Translations under genes and position numbers: made by a program | The notes under the pieces: model-generated | Database searches by the model: none | What the model was told of the DNA's origin: nothing | The model's input: only the letters and a program-made list of their open reading frames with translations | Shown here: piece after piece, positions 33,661 through 43,260 of the stretch | Numbering within the stretch: the first letter of the stretch is position 1 | Layout of the letters: each line of letters opens with the position of its first letter | DNA from: SSSZ01 sp036732025 | GTDB taxonomy: Bacteria; Pseudomonadota; Gammaproteobacteria; Burkholderiales; Rhodocyclaceae | Reading direction: 5' to 3' | Assembly: GCA_036732025.1 (NCBI GenBank) | Contig: DAINDE010000022.1 | Span: 1-64,000, forward strand | Length of the DNA: 64,000 nucleotides

Positions 33661-35970
33661 ATGAACAAAACCCTGTTGGCGGCATTGTTGGCCAGCGTTT
33701 TCGCCGTACCGGCGATGGCGTTCGAGCCTTTCGCGATCAAGGACATCCGCATCGAGGGCATCCAGCGCACCGAAGCCGGAACGGTGTTTAGCTACCTGCC
33801 GGTCAAGGTCGGGGACACGCTCACCGACGAGAAGGCCGAGCAGGCCATCAAGGCGCTTTTCGCCACGGGTTTCTTCAAGGATGTCCGCGTCGAGGTCGAG
33901 AAGGACGTCATGGTGGTGGTGCTCCAGGAGCGCCCGGCCATCGCCCAGATCGCCTTCGAAGGCATGAAGGAATTCGACAAGGACCAGATCGCCAAGGCCC
34001 TCAAGGAAACCGGCATTGCCGAAGGCCGCATCTTCGACCGCTCGCTGCTGGAAAAGGCGGAACAGGAGCTGAAGCGCCAGTACCTCTCCCGGGCCAAGTA
34101 TTCCGCCACCGTCACCACCACGGTGACACCCCTGGAGCGCAACCGGGTCGGCATCAATTTCAATATCGACGAAGGCCAGGCGGCGAAGATCAAGCAGATC
34201 AGCATCGTCGGCGCTCAGGCCTTCAAGGAGAAGGAACTCCTCGGCCTCTTCGAGCTGACGACGCCTGGCTGGCTCACCTGGTATTCCAAGAACGACCAGT
34301 ATTCGCGCCAGAAGCTCTCCGCCGACCTGGAGAAGCTGAAGTCGTTCTACATGAACCGCGGCTTCCTCGAGTTCGCCGTGGAATCGACCCAGGTTTCCAT
34401 CTCCCCGGACAAGCAGGACGTCTTCGTTACCATCAACATCAACGAGGGCCAGCGCTACCAGGTTTCCTCGGTCAAGCTGGCCGGCGACCTGGCCATTCCC
34501 GAGGGCGAACTGCGGCAGCTGGTGCAGGTCAAGCCGGGCGACGCCTTCTCCCGGGAAAAGCTCAACGACTCGACCAAGGCGATCAGCGACCGCCTGGGCA
34601 AGGACGGCTACGCCTTCGCCAACGTCAATGCGGCGCCGGAGCTGGACAAGGAAAAGGCCCAGGTGGCCTTCACCATCTTCGTGGACCCGGGCAAGCGCGT
34701 TTACGTGCGGCAGGTCAATATCACAGGCAACACCAAGACCAAGGACGAGGTCATCCGCCGTGAAATGCGCCAGATGGAAGGCGGCTGGTACGACGCGACC
34801 AAGGTCGCGCTGTCCAAGCAGCGGGTCGACAAGCTCGGCTTCTTCCAGGACGTTGGGGTCGAAACCCCAGCGGTGGCGGGCACGGCGGACCAGATCGACG
34901 TCAACGTCAATGTCACCGAAAAGCCCACCGGCAACCTGATGCTGGGCGTCGGCTTCTCCTCCACGGAAAAGGTGGTCTTCTCCGGGTCGGTCGCCCAAAA
35001 CAACATCTTCGGCAGCGGCAAGAACGTCGCCACCCAGATCAACACCGGCAAGATCAACAAGGTCATCGCCTTCTCCTACACCGATCCCTATTTCACCATC
35101 GACGGCATCAGCCAGGGCTTCGATGTGTATCACCGGACGGTGAACCCCAGCTCCCTCACGGTCGGCCGCTACAAGACCGAGTCCACCGGGGGCGGCATCC
35201 GCTTCGGCTTCCCCATCGCCGAAAAGGAATCCATCAACGTGGGCCTCGGGGTCGATTCCACCACGGTCAGCACCTACAGCGACAGTCCGAAGCGCTACAT
35301 CGACTTCGTGGACAAGTTCGGCAGCACCAACCTGTCCATACCGTTCACCGCCAGTTGGGTCAGCGACGGCAAGGACAGCTACATCTACCCGACGTCGGGC
35401 ACGGTGCATCGGGCCGGCGTCGAAGTGACGGTGCCGGCGGGGGACCTCAAGTACTATCGGGCCACCTATCAGGTCCAGCAGTTCTTCCCGGTGTCCAAGG
35501 CCCTCACCCTCATGCTCAACGGCGAACTCGGCATGGCCAACGGTTACGGCGGCGAGGGCCTGCCCTTCTACAAGAACTTCTACGCCGGCGGCATCGGTTC
35601 GGTGCGCGGCTATTCCTCCGCCAGCCTGGGGCCGCGGGACACGGTCTGCGACGATTACACGGCCCAGACCAACTGCCGTTTCTCCAGCGACCGCCTGGGT
35701 GGCAACCGCCGGGTGGTGGCGAACGCCGAACTCCTCTGGGGCCTGCCTGGCATGGAGAAGTCGATTCGCCTCGGCTGGTTCGTCGATGCCGGCCAGGTGT
35801 TCGCCAAGGGGGAACGGATGCAGTTGGGTGATCTACGGGCGTCCACGGGCATCTCGGCGGCCTGGATTTCGCCGCTCGGCCCCCTAAAGTTCAGCATCGC
35901 GCAACCGCTCAACGACAAGCCGGAAGACAAGACCGAGCGTTTCCAATTTCAGATGGGTACCACTTTTTGA
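33661..35970 (+). CDS. bamA: Outer membrane protein assembly factor BamA
   Basis: The core of the BAM complex that inserts beta-barrel proteins. The 769-residue protein has a signal peptide (1-20, ending PAMA). Five POTRA domains span about 21-425, and a 16-strand barrel carries the conserved VRGYSS loop motif. It ends in a C-terminal aromatic (GTTF). It starts two bases after rseP and is followed by skp. Confidence 0.98.
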   Translation: MNKTLLAALLASVFAVPAMAFEPFAIKDIRIEGIQRTEAGTVFSYLPVKVGDTLTDEKAEQAIKALFATGFFKDVRVEVEKDVMVVVLQERPAIAQIAFEGMKEFDKDQIAKALKETGIAEGRIFDRSLLEKAEQELKRQYLSRAKYSATVTTTVTPLERNRVGINFNIDEGQAAKIKQISIVGAQAFKEKELLGLFELTTPGWLTWYSKNDQYSRQKLSADLEKLKSFYMNRGFLEFAVESTQVSISPDKQDVFVTININEGQRYQVSSVKLAGDLAIPEGELRQLVQVKPGDAFSREKLNDSTKAISDRLGKDGYAFANVNAAPELDKEKAQVAFTIFVDPGKRVYVRQVNITGNTKTKDEVIRREMRQMEGGWYDATKVALSKQRVDKLGFFQDVGVETPAVAGTADQIDVNVNVTEKPTGNLMLGVGFSSTEKVVFSGSVAQNNIFGSGKNVATQINTGKINKVIAFSYTDPYFTIDGISQGFDVYHRTVNPSSLTVGRYKTESTGGGIRFGFPIAEKESINVGLGVDSTTVSTYSDSPKRYIDFVDKFGSTNLSIPFTASWVSDGKDSYIYPTSGTVHRAGVEVTVPAGDLKYYRATYQVQQFFPVSKALTLMLNGELGMANGYGGEGLPFYKNFYAGGIGSVRGYSSASLGPRDTVCDDYTAQTNCRFSSDRLGGNRRVVANAELLWGLPGMEKSIRLGWFVDAGQVFAKGERMQLGDLRASTGISAAWISPLGPLKFSIAQPLNDKPEDKTERFQFQMGTTF

Positions 35971-35982
35971 TCCAGGAGCATC

Positions 35983-36492
35983 ATGTTGAAAGTTAAATCC
36001 CTTGTTCTGGCGTCGTTGATGGCGGCGCTGTTTGCCACCGGCGCCGAGGCCGTGGAGCAACTGAAAGTGGGTTACGTCAATACCCAGCGCATCTTCCGTG
36101 ACGCGCCGGCGGCGGTGAAGGCCGCCAAGAAGCTGGAAGGCGAGTTTTCCAAGCGCGATGCCGATCTGCAGCGCATGGCGAAGCAACTCCAGGGCATGCA
36201 GGAAAACCTGGAGAAGAATTCCGTGACCATGTCGGAAAGCGACCGTCGCGCCAAGGAGAAGGAATTCGGCGAGCTGTCCCGGGAGTTCCAGCGCAAGCAG
36301 CGCGAGTTCCGGGAGGACCTGAACCTGCGCCAGAACGAGGAGAACGCGGCGGTGATCGAGAAGGCCAACAAGGCCATCAAGCAGATCGCCGAAGCCGAGA
36401 AATACGACCTCATCCTCCAGGACGTGGTCTGGGTCAGTCCGCGCCTCGACATTACCGACAAAGTCATCAAGGCCCTGTCCGAAGGCAAGTGA
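35983..36492 (+). CDS. skp: Periplasmic chaperone Skp/OmpH
   Basis: A 169-residue chaperone for outer membrane proteins in transit. The signal peptide (1-22) is followed by LKVGYVNTQRIFRDAP, which is typical of OmpH. A long charged coiled coil forms the tentacles, and the C-terminal strand reads DLILQDVVWVSPRLDITDKV. It sits between bamA and lpxD, the canonical order; its stop overlaps the lpxD start. Confidence 0.95.
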   Translation: MLKVKSLVLASLMAALFATGAEAVEQLKVGYVNTQRIFRDAPAAVKAAKKLEGEFSKRDADLQRMAKQLQGMQENLEKNSVTMSESDRRAKEKEFGELSREFQRKQREFREDLNLRQNEENAAVIEKANKAIKQIAEAEKYDLILQDVVWVSPRLDITDKVIKALSEGK

Positions 36493-37535
36493 TGCCCCCA
36501 ACGGAGCGCCAGGCTTTTTCCCTTGCCGACATCGCCGCCCGTCTGGGCGGCGATGTGCTTGGGGACGGGCAAATCCGCATTGCCCGGGTGGCGCCCCTGG
36601 CGTCGGCCGGGCCGGGGGACATCGGTTTCCTGGTCAGCGCGAAGTACCGCGGCCAGTTGCAGGCGACCCGCGCTTCGGCGGTCATAGTGCCGCCGGCCTT
36701 TGCCGAGGCCGTGGCGCTGCCGCGCATCGTCACCGCCAATCCCTACGCCTACTACGCCCGCGTGGCGGCACTGCTCAATCCCCCGCCGATGCGGGAGCCG
36801 GGCATGGATACCCGGGCCGCCTGCCTCTCCCCGGTGCCGCCTTCGGTGAGTATCGGTGCCTTCGCCACCGTCGGCCGCGACGTCACCCTGGGCGAGGGTG
36901 TCGTCATCCACGCCGGCTGCGTCGTCGGGGATGGTGTGTCCATCGGTGCCGGCAGCGTCCTCCATCCCAATGTCACCGTCTACGACCACTGCGTCATCGG
37001 CGAGCGGGCCATCGTCCATGCCGGCGCCGTCATCGGCGCCGACGGCTTCGGCTTTGCTCCCGACGGCGGGCGCTGGGTGAAGATTCCCCAGGTCGGACGG
37101 GTCGTCATCGGCGACGACGTGGAAATCGGCGCCAATACCTCCATCGACCGGGGTGCCCTGGACGACACGGTGATTGGCGACGGCGTCAAGCTCGACAACC
37201 AGATCCAGATCGGCCACAACTGCGTCATCGGCGACCACAGCGTCATCGCCGGTTGCGTGGGCATCGCCGGCAGCACACGCATCGGCAAGGGCTGTCTGCT
37301 CGGTGGCGCGGCCATGATCCTGGGGCACCTCGAGATCGCCGACGGCACAGTCATCTCGCCGGGGTCCATGGTCATGAAGAGTATTGCCAAGGCAGGCAAA
37401 TACACGGCCCTGTTCCCCCTGGAAGAACACGAGCGCTGGCTGCACAACGCCGCCCAGGTGCGGCATCTGGATCGCCTGGCGGCGCGGGTCGCCGAACTTG
37501 AGAAAAAACTTCAAGAAATCAACAAAGAGAGCTGA
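36492..37535 (+). CDS. lpxD: UDP-3-O-(3-hydroxyacyl)glucosamine N-acyltransferase
   Basis: The third step of lipid A synthesis. The 347-residue protein has the N-terminal uridine-binding domain and a long left-handed beta helix of hexapeptide repeats (VVIHAGCVVGDGVSIGAGSV type). The catalytic-His region is IQIGHNCVIGDH. A C-terminal helix closes the protein. ATG at 36492 overlaps the skp stop; GTG at 36489 is an alternative adding one residue. Confidence 0.97.
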   Translation: MPPTERQAFSLADIAARLGGDVLGDGQIRIARVAPLASAGPGDIGFLVSAKYRGQLQATRASAVIVPPAFAEAVALPRIVTANPYAYYARVAALLNPPPMREPGMDTRAACLSPVPPSVSIGAFATVGRDVTLGEGVVIHAGCVVGDGVSIGAGSVLHPNVTVYDHCVIGERAIVHAGAVIGADGFGFAPDGGRWVKIPQVGRVVIGDDVEIGANTSIDRGALDDTVIGDGVKLDNQIQIGHNCVIGDHSVIAGCVGIAGSTRIGKGCLLGGAAMILGHLEIADGTVISPGSMVMKSIAKAGKYTALFPLEEHERWLHNAAQVRHLDRLAARVAELEKKLQEINKES

Positions 37536-37539
37536 TTAA

Positions 37540-37980
37540 ATGGACATTCATAGCATTCTTGAACATCTGCCGCATCGCTATCCCTTCCTCCTGGTGGACC
37601 GGGTCGTCGAGATGGAGGTGGGCAAGTCCATCCACGCCTACAAGAACGTAACCATCAACGAGCCGTTCTTCCAGGGGCATTTTCCCCATCACCCGGTGAT
37701 GCCCGGGGTGCTCATCATGGAAGCCCTGGCCCAGGCAGCTGGCATCCTCTCCTTCAAGACCATGGGCGAGAAGCCCGATCCGAATTCGGTGTTCTACTTT
37801 GTGGGCATCGACGAGGCGCGCTTCAAGAAGCCGGTGATGCCCGGCGACCAGTTGCACCTCCATGTGGAAATCGAGCGCCAGATGCGGGGCATCTGGAAGT
37901 ACAAGGCGGAGGCCCGGGTGGATGGCCAGGTGGTGGCGGAAGCCAAGCTCATGTGCGCCAAGCGGGATATCCAGCAATGA
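37540..37980 (+). CDS. fabZ: 3-hydroxyacyl-ACP dehydratase FabZ
   Basis: Dehydrates beta-hydroxyacyl-ACP in fatty acid synthesis and competes with lipid A enzymes for substrate. The 146-residue hot-dog-fold protein has catalytic His47 (GHFPHHPVMPG) and Glu61 (VLIMEALAQ) at the normal 14-residue spacing. It is embedded between lpxD and lpxA as usual; its stop overlaps lpxA (ATGA). Confidence 0.97.
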   Translation: MDIHSILEHLPHRYPFLLVDRVVEMEVGKSIHAYKNVTINEPFFQGHFPHHPVMPGVLIMEALAQAAGILSFKTMGEKPDPNSVFYFVGIDEARFKKPVMPGDQLHLHVEIERQMRGIWKYKAEARVDGQVVAEAKLMCAKRDIQQ

Positions 37981-38747
37981 TCCATCCCACCGCCATCGTC
38001 GAACCGGGCGCACGGATCGGGAACAAAGTCAGCATCGGGGCCTATTCCATCATCGGGGCCAACGTCGAGATCGGGGACGGGACCGAGATCGGCCCCCACG
38101 TGGTGATCAAGGGGCATACCCGCATCGGCCGCGACAACCGCATTTTCCAGTTCTGCTCCCTGGGGGAAGTGCCCCAGGACAAGAAATACGCCGGCGAGGA
38201 CACCCGTCTGGAGATCGGCGACCGCAACACCATCCGCGAGTTCTGCACCTTTAACCTGGGCACGGTGCAGGATGCCGGCGTCACGCGCATCGGCAACGAC
38301 AACTGGATCATGGCCTACGTGCATATCGCCCACGACTGCCAGGTGGCCAACCATACCACCTTCGCCAACAACGCCCAGTTGGCGGGGCATGTGCATGTGG
38401 ACGACTGGGCCATCCTGGGCGGTTACACCGGCGTGCACCAGTTCTGCCGTGTCGGCGCCCATGTCATGACAGCGGTGGGGACGGTGATCCTGCAGGACGT
38501 GCCACCCTACCTCATGGCCGCCGGCAACACTGCCCAGCCCTACGGCATCAACGTCGAGGGCCTGAAGCGCCGCGGCTTTACCGCCGAGGCCATCACCGCC
38601 TTGAAACGGGCCTACCGTACCATCTACAAGTCCGGCCTCCTGCTAGAGGAGGCCAAGGCCAAGCTGGCGGAAGAGGCCAAGGCCCAGCCCGACGTGCAGC
38701 GCTTCGTGGATTTCCTGGCCGACTCCAAGCGGGGCATCATCCGCTGA
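37977..38747 (+). CDS. lpxA: UDP-N-acetylglucosamine O-acyltransferase
   Basis: The first step of lipid A synthesis. The 256-residue protein begins MIHPTAIVEPGARIG and consists of hexapeptide repeats. The catalytic His region is HIAHDCQVANH. The conserved GGYTGVHQFCRVG and NVEGLKRRGF follow, then the C-terminal helical domain. Confidence 0.97.
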   Translation: MIHPTAIVEPGARIGNKVSIGAYSIIGANVEIGDGTEIGPHVVIKGHTRIGRDNRIFQFCSLGEVPQDKKYAGEDTRLEIGDRNTIREFCTFNLGTVQDAGVTRIGNDNWIMAYVHIAHDCQVANHTTFANNAQLAGHVHVDDWAILGGYTGVHQFCRVGAHVMTAVGTVILQDVPPYLMAAGNTAQPYGINVEGLKRRGFTAEAITALKRAYRTIYKSGLLLEEAKAKLAEEAKAQPDVQRFVDFLADSKRGIIR

Positions 38748-38784
38748 GCCATTTCGGAGGAGGGGCCGGGGGGCCGCAGCACAA

Positions 38785-39933
38785 ATGAAGAACAATCCGA
38801 CCATCGCCATGGTTGCCGGGGAGGCCTCCGGCGACCTCCTGGGCAGCCACCTTATCGCTGCCTTGAGAGCACGCCTGCCCGAGGCGCGCTTCGTCGGCAT
38901 CGGCGGCCCGAAGATGGAAGCCCAAGGCTTCCACGCTTGGTGGCCCCTGGAAAAGCTCGCCGTGCGGGGCTACGTCGAGGTACTCAAGCATTACCGGGAA
39001 ATCGCCGGCATCCGGCGCCAGTTGAAGAAGCGCCTGCTGGAGACCCGGCCCGATGTCTTCGTCGGCGTCGATGCCCCTGATTTCAACCTGGGGCTGGAGG
39101 CGGATCTCAAGGCCCGGGGCATCACCACCGTCCATTACGTCAGCCCCTCCATCTGGGCCTGGCGGGGCGGGCGCATCAAGAAAATGCACCGGGCCGTGTC
39201 GCGGGTGCTGGCGCTGTTCCCCATGGAGCCGCCGCTCTACGCCAGGGAGGGGGTCCCGGTGACCTACGTCGGCCATCCCATGGCTGACCTCATTCCCCTG
39301 CGTACCGACCGCTTTGCCGTGCGGGAAAAACTCGGCCTGCCGCGCAACGCCCCGATCTTCGCCCTGCTGCCCGGCAGCCGGCAGTCGGAGCTCCAGTACA
39401 TGGCCGACACCTTCGTGCGCACGGCCATGCTCATCCGCGAGCACCACGTGCCCCAGGCCCAGTTCGTGGTGCCCCTGGCGACGCGGGAGACGCGGTTGCA
39501 GTTCGAGGCGGCCATCTACCGGCAGCAGGCCGGCGACGTGCCCTTCCGGCTCCTCTTCGGCCATGCCCAGGATGCTGTCGGCGCCGCCGACGCGGTCCTG
39601 GTCGCCAGCGGCACCGCCACCCTGGAAGCGGCCCTGGTCAAGCGGCCCCTGGTGATCACCTACAAGATGGCCAAGGGCTCCTACTGGCTGATGAAGCGCA
39701 TGGGCTACCTGCCCTACGTCGGCCTGCCCAACATCCTCGCCGGGCGCTTCCTCGTCCCGGAAATCCTGCAGGACGAGGCGACACCGGAGAACCTGGCGGA
39801 AGCCCTGGTCAAGCAGTACCAGGACAAGGAAGGGGCGGCGCTCCTGGAGGAGGCCTTCACCGGCATCCACCTGCAGTTGAAGCAGGATACGGCCGAGAAG
39901 GCCGCCGCCGCGGTCATCGAATGCCTGGGCTGA
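38785..39933 (+). CDS. lpxB: Lipid A disaccharide synthase
   Basis: Joins UDP-diacylglucosamine and lipid X. The 382-residue GT-B glycosyltransferase shows MVAGEASGDLLGSHLI at the N-terminus, then FVGVDAPDFNL, YVSPSIWAWR, LLPGSRQSE and ASGTATLEAAL. These match LpxB throughout. It overlaps rnhB by 13 bases. Confidence 0.97.
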   Translation: MKNNPTIAMVAGEASGDLLGSHLIAALRARLPEARFVGIGGPKMEAQGFHAWWPLEKLAVRGYVEVLKHYREIAGIRRQLKKRLLETRPDVFVGVDAPDFNLGLEADLKARGITTVHYVSPSIWAWRGGRIKKMHRAVSRVLALFPMEPPLYAREGVPVTYVGHPMADLIPLRTDRFAVREKLGLPRNAPIFALLPGSRQSELQYMADTFVRTAMLIREHHVPQAQFVVPLATRETRLQFEAAIYRQQAGDVPFRLLFGHAQDAVGAADAVLVASGTATLEAALVKRPLVITYKMAKGSYWLMKRMGYLPYVGLPNILAGRFLVPEILQDEATPENLAEALVKQYQDKEGAALLEEAFTGIHLQLKQDTAEKAAAAVIECLG

Positions 39934-40517
39934 GCTACCCGCCGGGCCTGGTCTGCGGCATCGACGAGGCCGGGCGCGGACCCCTGGCGGGGCCGGTGGT
40001 GGCGGCGGCGGTGATCCTGGACCCGGCGCGGCCCATCGTCGGGCTGAACGATTCCAAGAAGCTGTCCGAGAAAAAACGCCTGGTCCTGGCTGGCGAAATC
40101 AAGGAAAAGGCCGTGGCCTGGGGCATCGCCTGGGCGACGGTGGAAGAGATCGACAGCCTCAACATCCTGCAGGCGACGCTGCTGGCCATGCAGCGGGCCG
40201 TCGCCCGGCTGGGGGCGATGCCGGCGGCGGCGCTGGTGGACGGCAATGTCTGCCCGACCTTGAACTGTCCAGCCACCGCCGTCGTCAAAGGGGACGGCAG
40301 CGTCGCTCCCATCGCGGCGGCGTCGATCCTGGCCAAGACCAGCCGCGACGCCGAGATGATGCGCCTGCATGCCCTTTACCCGGATTACGGCCTGGGCACC
40401 CACATGGGGTACCCGACGGCGATGCACCTGGCGGCGCTGCGCACCCACGGCGCCACACCCATCCATCGCCGCAGCTATGCTCCGGTGCGTGCCGTCCTTG
40501 AGGAGTCGAAACGATGA
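39921..40517 (+). CDS. rnhB: Ribonuclease HII
   Basis: Removes ribonucleotides and RNA from RNA-DNA hybrids. The 198-residue protein carries the acidic active-site motif IDEAGRGPLAGP, LNDSKKLSEKKR, VKGDGSVAPIAAASILAK and the GYPT motif (HMGYPTAMH). Its start lies inside the end of lpxB, and its stop overlaps the next gene. Confidence 0.97.
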   Translation: MPGLSYPPGLVCGIDEAGRGPLAGPVVAAAVILDPARPIVGLNDSKKLSEKKRLVLAGEIKEKAVAWGIAWATVEEIDSLNILQATLLAMQRAVARLGAMPAAALVDGNVCPTLNCPATAVVKGDGSVAPIAAASILAKTSRDAEMMRLHALYPDYGLGTHMGYPTAMHLAALRTHGATPIHRRSYAPVRAVLEESKR

Positions 40518-40972
40518 ATGCCCATCCCTTGTGGCTGTTCCTGCATATCGCCAGCGTCGTCGTCTGGGTCGGCGGCATGTTCTTCGCCTACGTCTGCCTG
40601 CGCCCGGCGGCGGTGGAAGTGCTCGAACCGCCGCTGCGCCTGTCCCTGTGGGTCAAGGTCTTCGCCCGCTTCTTCCGCTTCGTGTGGGGGGCGGTGGCCC
40701 TCATCCTGGGCAGTGGCTTCATCATGCTCACCAGCCTCGGGTTCGCCGTCGCGCCGCCCAACCTGCACCTCATGTTCGCCCTCGGCCTGGTCATGGTCGG
40801 GGTCTTCGTCGGCGTCGTGACGGTGCCCTACGCGGCGCTGCGGGAGGCGGTGGAGGCGGGCAACTGGGCGGCCGGCGGTGCCGCCCTGGGGCGCATCCGC
40901 AAACTGGTGGGTTTCAACCTCCTGCTCGGCTTCGTGACCATTGCCGTCGCCACCCTGGGGCGCTGGATGTGA
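40514..40972 (+). CDS. CopD-like four-helix membrane protein
   Basis: A 152-residue protein with about four hydrophobic helices. It starts NAHPLWLFLHIASVVVWVGG, with His/Trp residues placed as in the CopD/DUF4149-like membrane family. The function is unknown; copper or haem involvement is only family analogy. It is coupled by ATGA overlap to rnhB and by GTGA overlap to the methyltransferase gene, so it belongs to the lipid A operon tail. Confidence 0.72.
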   Translation: MNAHPLWLFLHIASVVVWVGGMFFAYVCLRPAAVEVLEPPLRLSLWVKVFARFFRFVWGAVALILGSGFIMLTSLGFAVAPPNLHLMFALGLVMVGVFVGVVTVPYAALREAVEAGNWAAGGAALGRIRKLVGFNLLLGFVTIAVATLGRWM

Positions 40973-41748
40973 AGGTCGTCCACTCCCGGGACAACCTCTT
41001 CTTCAAGGAATTGCGGCGCCTCGTCGAGTCCGGCCGGGAGCGGAAGAAGGCCGGCCTGGTGGTGCTGGACGGCCTGCACCTGATCCGCGACTACGAACGG
41101 GCCGTCGGCCCCGTGCAGACCCTGGTGGCCAGCCGGCGTGGCCGGGAGAACCCGGAGGCGGCGGCATACCTTGCCGGGCGGCCGGTGGTCGAGCTGGCGG
41201 ACCCCCTGCTTGCCGAACTGGGCATCGTCGAGACCCCCAGCGGCGTGCTGGCCCTGGCGCCCCGGCCTCCGGGCGGCGGTGCCCCGCGCAACGGCGTGGA
41301 TACGGTGGTCCTGGACGGCATCCAGGATCCCGGCAACGTCGGTACGCTGCTGCGCACTGCGGCGGCGGCGGGGTTCGCCCAGGCAGTCCTGGGGCCGGGC
41401 TGTGCCGATCCCTGGTCGCCGAAGGTGCTGCGGGCGGGGCAGGGCGCCCATTTCGCCCTGGCGGTCAGTGAAGAAGCCGATCTGCCGGCCTTCCTCGGCG
41501 GCTTCGCCGGCACGGCGGCGGCCACCAGCCTGGAAGGGAGCGCATCCCTCTATGCCGCGCCCCTGGCGCCGCCGGTGGCCTGGGTCTTCGGCTCGGAAGG
41601 CCGCGGCGTCAGCGCCGAGGTCCTGGCGGCGGTGCCCTTGCGGGTGCGCATCCCTATGCCGGGGGCCGTCGAATCCCTCAACGTCGCCGCGGCGGCGGCA
41701 GTCTGCCTGTTCGAAACCGTCCGCCGGCGCCTTGCGGCATCAGGCTAG
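40969..41748 (+). CDS. SpoU/TrmH-family RNA 2'-O-methyltransferase
   Basis: A 259-residue SPOUT methyltransferase with an N-terminal substrate-binding domain (about 1-95). The knot domain shows all three motifs: LDGIQDPGNVGTLLRTA, WVFGSEGRGVS and IPMPGAVESLNVAAAAAV. Such enzymes modify 23S rRNA or tRNA; the target is not deducible. The GTG at 40969 overlaps the stop of the CopD-like gene. It converges with ppsR three bases downstream. Confidence 0.9.
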   Translation: MKVVHSRDNLFFKELRRLVESGRERKKAGLVVLDGLHLIRDYERAVGPVQTLVASRRGRENPEAAAYLAGRPVVELADPLLAELGIVETPSGVLALAPRPPGGGAPRNGVDTVVLDGIQDPGNVGTLLRTAAAAGFAQAVLGPGCADPWSPKVLRAGQGAHFALAVSEEADLPAFLGGFAGTAAATSLEGSASLYAAPLAPPVAWVFGSEGRGVSAEVLAAVPLRVRIPMPGAVESLNVAAAAAVCLFETVRRRLAASG

Positions 41749-41751
41749 CTG

Positions 41752-42564
41752 CTAGCGCAGGTTCAGTTCCTGCAGGACGGTGGTCGAGATTTCCTCGATG
41801 GACTTGCTCGACGAGTCCAGCCAGCGGATCCCTTCCCGACGCATCATCTTTTCCGCCTCGGCCACTTCGTAGCGACAGTTGGACAGGGAAGCGTACTTGC
41901 TGCCGGGGCGGCGCTCCTCGCGGATGTGCGCCAGGCGTTCCGGCTGGATGGTCAGGCCGAAGAGCTTGTGGCGGTGTTTGGCGAGGGTGCCCGGCAGGCG
42001 GCCCCGCTCGAAATCCTCGGGAATGAGGGGGAAGTTGGCCGCCTTGAGGCCGAATTGCATGGCCAGATAGAGGGAAGTCGGGGTCTTGCCACAGCGGGAA
42101 ACGGCCACCAGCACCACGTCGGCCTGTTCCAGGTCGCGGTCGGTGATGCCGTCGTCGTGGGCCAGGGTGTAGTTGATGGCCTCGATGCGCTTCTTGTAGT
42201 CGGAACTGTCGGCGGAGCCGTGGGAGCGGCCGACGGTGTGGTTGGACTTCAGCCCCAGTTCTGCCTCCAGGGGCGCCAGGAAGGTTTCGAAAAAGGACAG
42301 GGAGAAGGCGTCGGCCTGGTGCACGATCGCCGCCAGCTCCTGGTTCACCAGGGTGGTGAAGACGATGGGCCGCATGCCGTCCTCCTCGCCGGTGGCGTTG
42401 ATGCGGGCCACCAGGTCGTAGGCCTTGGCCTTGTCGTCGAGGAAGGGGATGCGGATCTGCTTGAATTCGACATCCTCGAACTGGGTCAGCAGGCTGTGGC
42501 CGAGGGCTTCGGCGGTCAGGCCGGTACCGTCGGAGACGTAGAAGATGGTGCGCTTGATGGTCAT
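41752..42564 (-). CDS. ppsR: PEP synthetase regulatory kinase/pyrophosphorylase
   Basis: A bifunctional DUF299 enzyme that inactivates PEP synthase by ADP-dependent phosphorylation of a Thr near the catalytic His and reactivates it by pyrophosphorolysis. The 270-residue protein starts RTIFYVSDGTGLTAEALG and has NHTVGRSHGSAD plus the P-loop VAVSRCGKTPTSLYLA. The ATG at 42564 fits the family. Its target ppsA lies 11 kb away in this window. It follows the ankyrin gene by seven bases on the same strand. Confidence 0.95.
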   Translation of the reverse strand: MTIKRTIFYVSDGTGLTAEALGHSLLTQFEDVEFKQIRIPFLDDKAKAYDLVARINATGEEDGMRPIVFTTLVNQELAAIVHQADAFSLSFFETFLAPLEAELGLKSNHTVGRSHGSADSSDYKKRIEAINYTLAHDDGITDRDLEQADVVLVAVSRCGKTPTSLYLAMQFGLKAANFPLIPEDFERGRLPGTLAKHRHKLFGLTIQPERLAHIREERRPGSKYASLSNCRYEVAEAEKMMRREGIRWLDSSSKSIEEISTTVLQELNLR

Positions 42565-42571
42565 GCCCGGG

Positions 42572-43213
42572 TTACTTTTTCTCGGCGATTTCCTGCAGCA
42601 GGGTGGCGGTGACGGGGTGCTGGTTGCGCTTGGCATAGCCGTGGGGCGTCAGCCCGGCGGCATCCCTGCCGCGCAGGTCGGCACCCTTCTCGGCCAGCAG
42701 GCGGGCGAGGTCGGGCTGCCCGGTGGCCGCCGCCAGGTGCAGGGCGGTCAGTTTGCCCTGCGTGGTGACCTTGATGTCCGCCCCCATGGTGAGCAGCAAT
42801 TCCGCCTCCTGCAGGTTGCCGGCGAGGACGGCGGCGTGGAGCGGCGTCAGGCCGGCGCGGTCGGCGGCATCGATGGCGGCGTTGCGGCTCAGCAGCAGGA
42901 GGGTCGTCTTCTGGCGGTTGTAGAAGGCAGCCATGTGCAGGGGCGTGCGCCCCAGGGCATCGGTGACGTTGGCGTCGGCTCCTTGGTCGAGGAGGGCTTT
43001 GACCTGGGCCAGGTCGCCCCGCATGGCAGCGGCGGCCAGCGGAGACTGGGGTGTGGCCGGTTCGCTGGCGGGGGCCGGCGCCTGGGCCGAAGAGGGCGCC
43101 GGCTGTTGCGGCGAGCGGTTGCAGGCGGCCAGGGCGAGGGCTGCCGCCGCCAGGGCAACGAGGATCGGGCGGCGGATGGAAATGGCAGCGGGTCGGTCAA
43201 GGATGGCGGTCAC
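42572..43213 (-). CDS. Ankyrin-repeat lipoprotein
   Basis: A 213-residue protein with a signal region and lipobox (LALAACNRS, lipidated Cys near residue 31). A Pro/Ala-rich linker follows. About five ankyrin repeats run from residue 58 to the end, with canonical GRTPLHMAAFYNRQ and GLTPLHAAVLAGNLQEAELL. It probably mediates protein contacts in the periplasm; partners are unknown. Close spacing suggests cotranscription with ppsR, though no functional link is evident. Confidence 0.85.
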   Translation of the reverse strand: MTAILDRPAAISIRRPILVALAAAALALAACNRSPQQPAPSSAQAPAPASEPATPQSPLAAAAMRGDLAQVKALLDQGADANVTDALGRTPLHMAAFYNRQKTTLLLLSRNAAIDAADRAGLTPLHAAVLAGNLQEAELLLTMGADIKVTTQGKLTALHLAAATGQPDLARLLAEKGADLRGRDAAGLTPHGYAKRNQHPVTATLLQEIAEKK

Positions 43214-43260
43214 TTTCAGGCTCCAGGGCGCGGGGGTATCGCGCCAAGCCGCAAGCTTAA

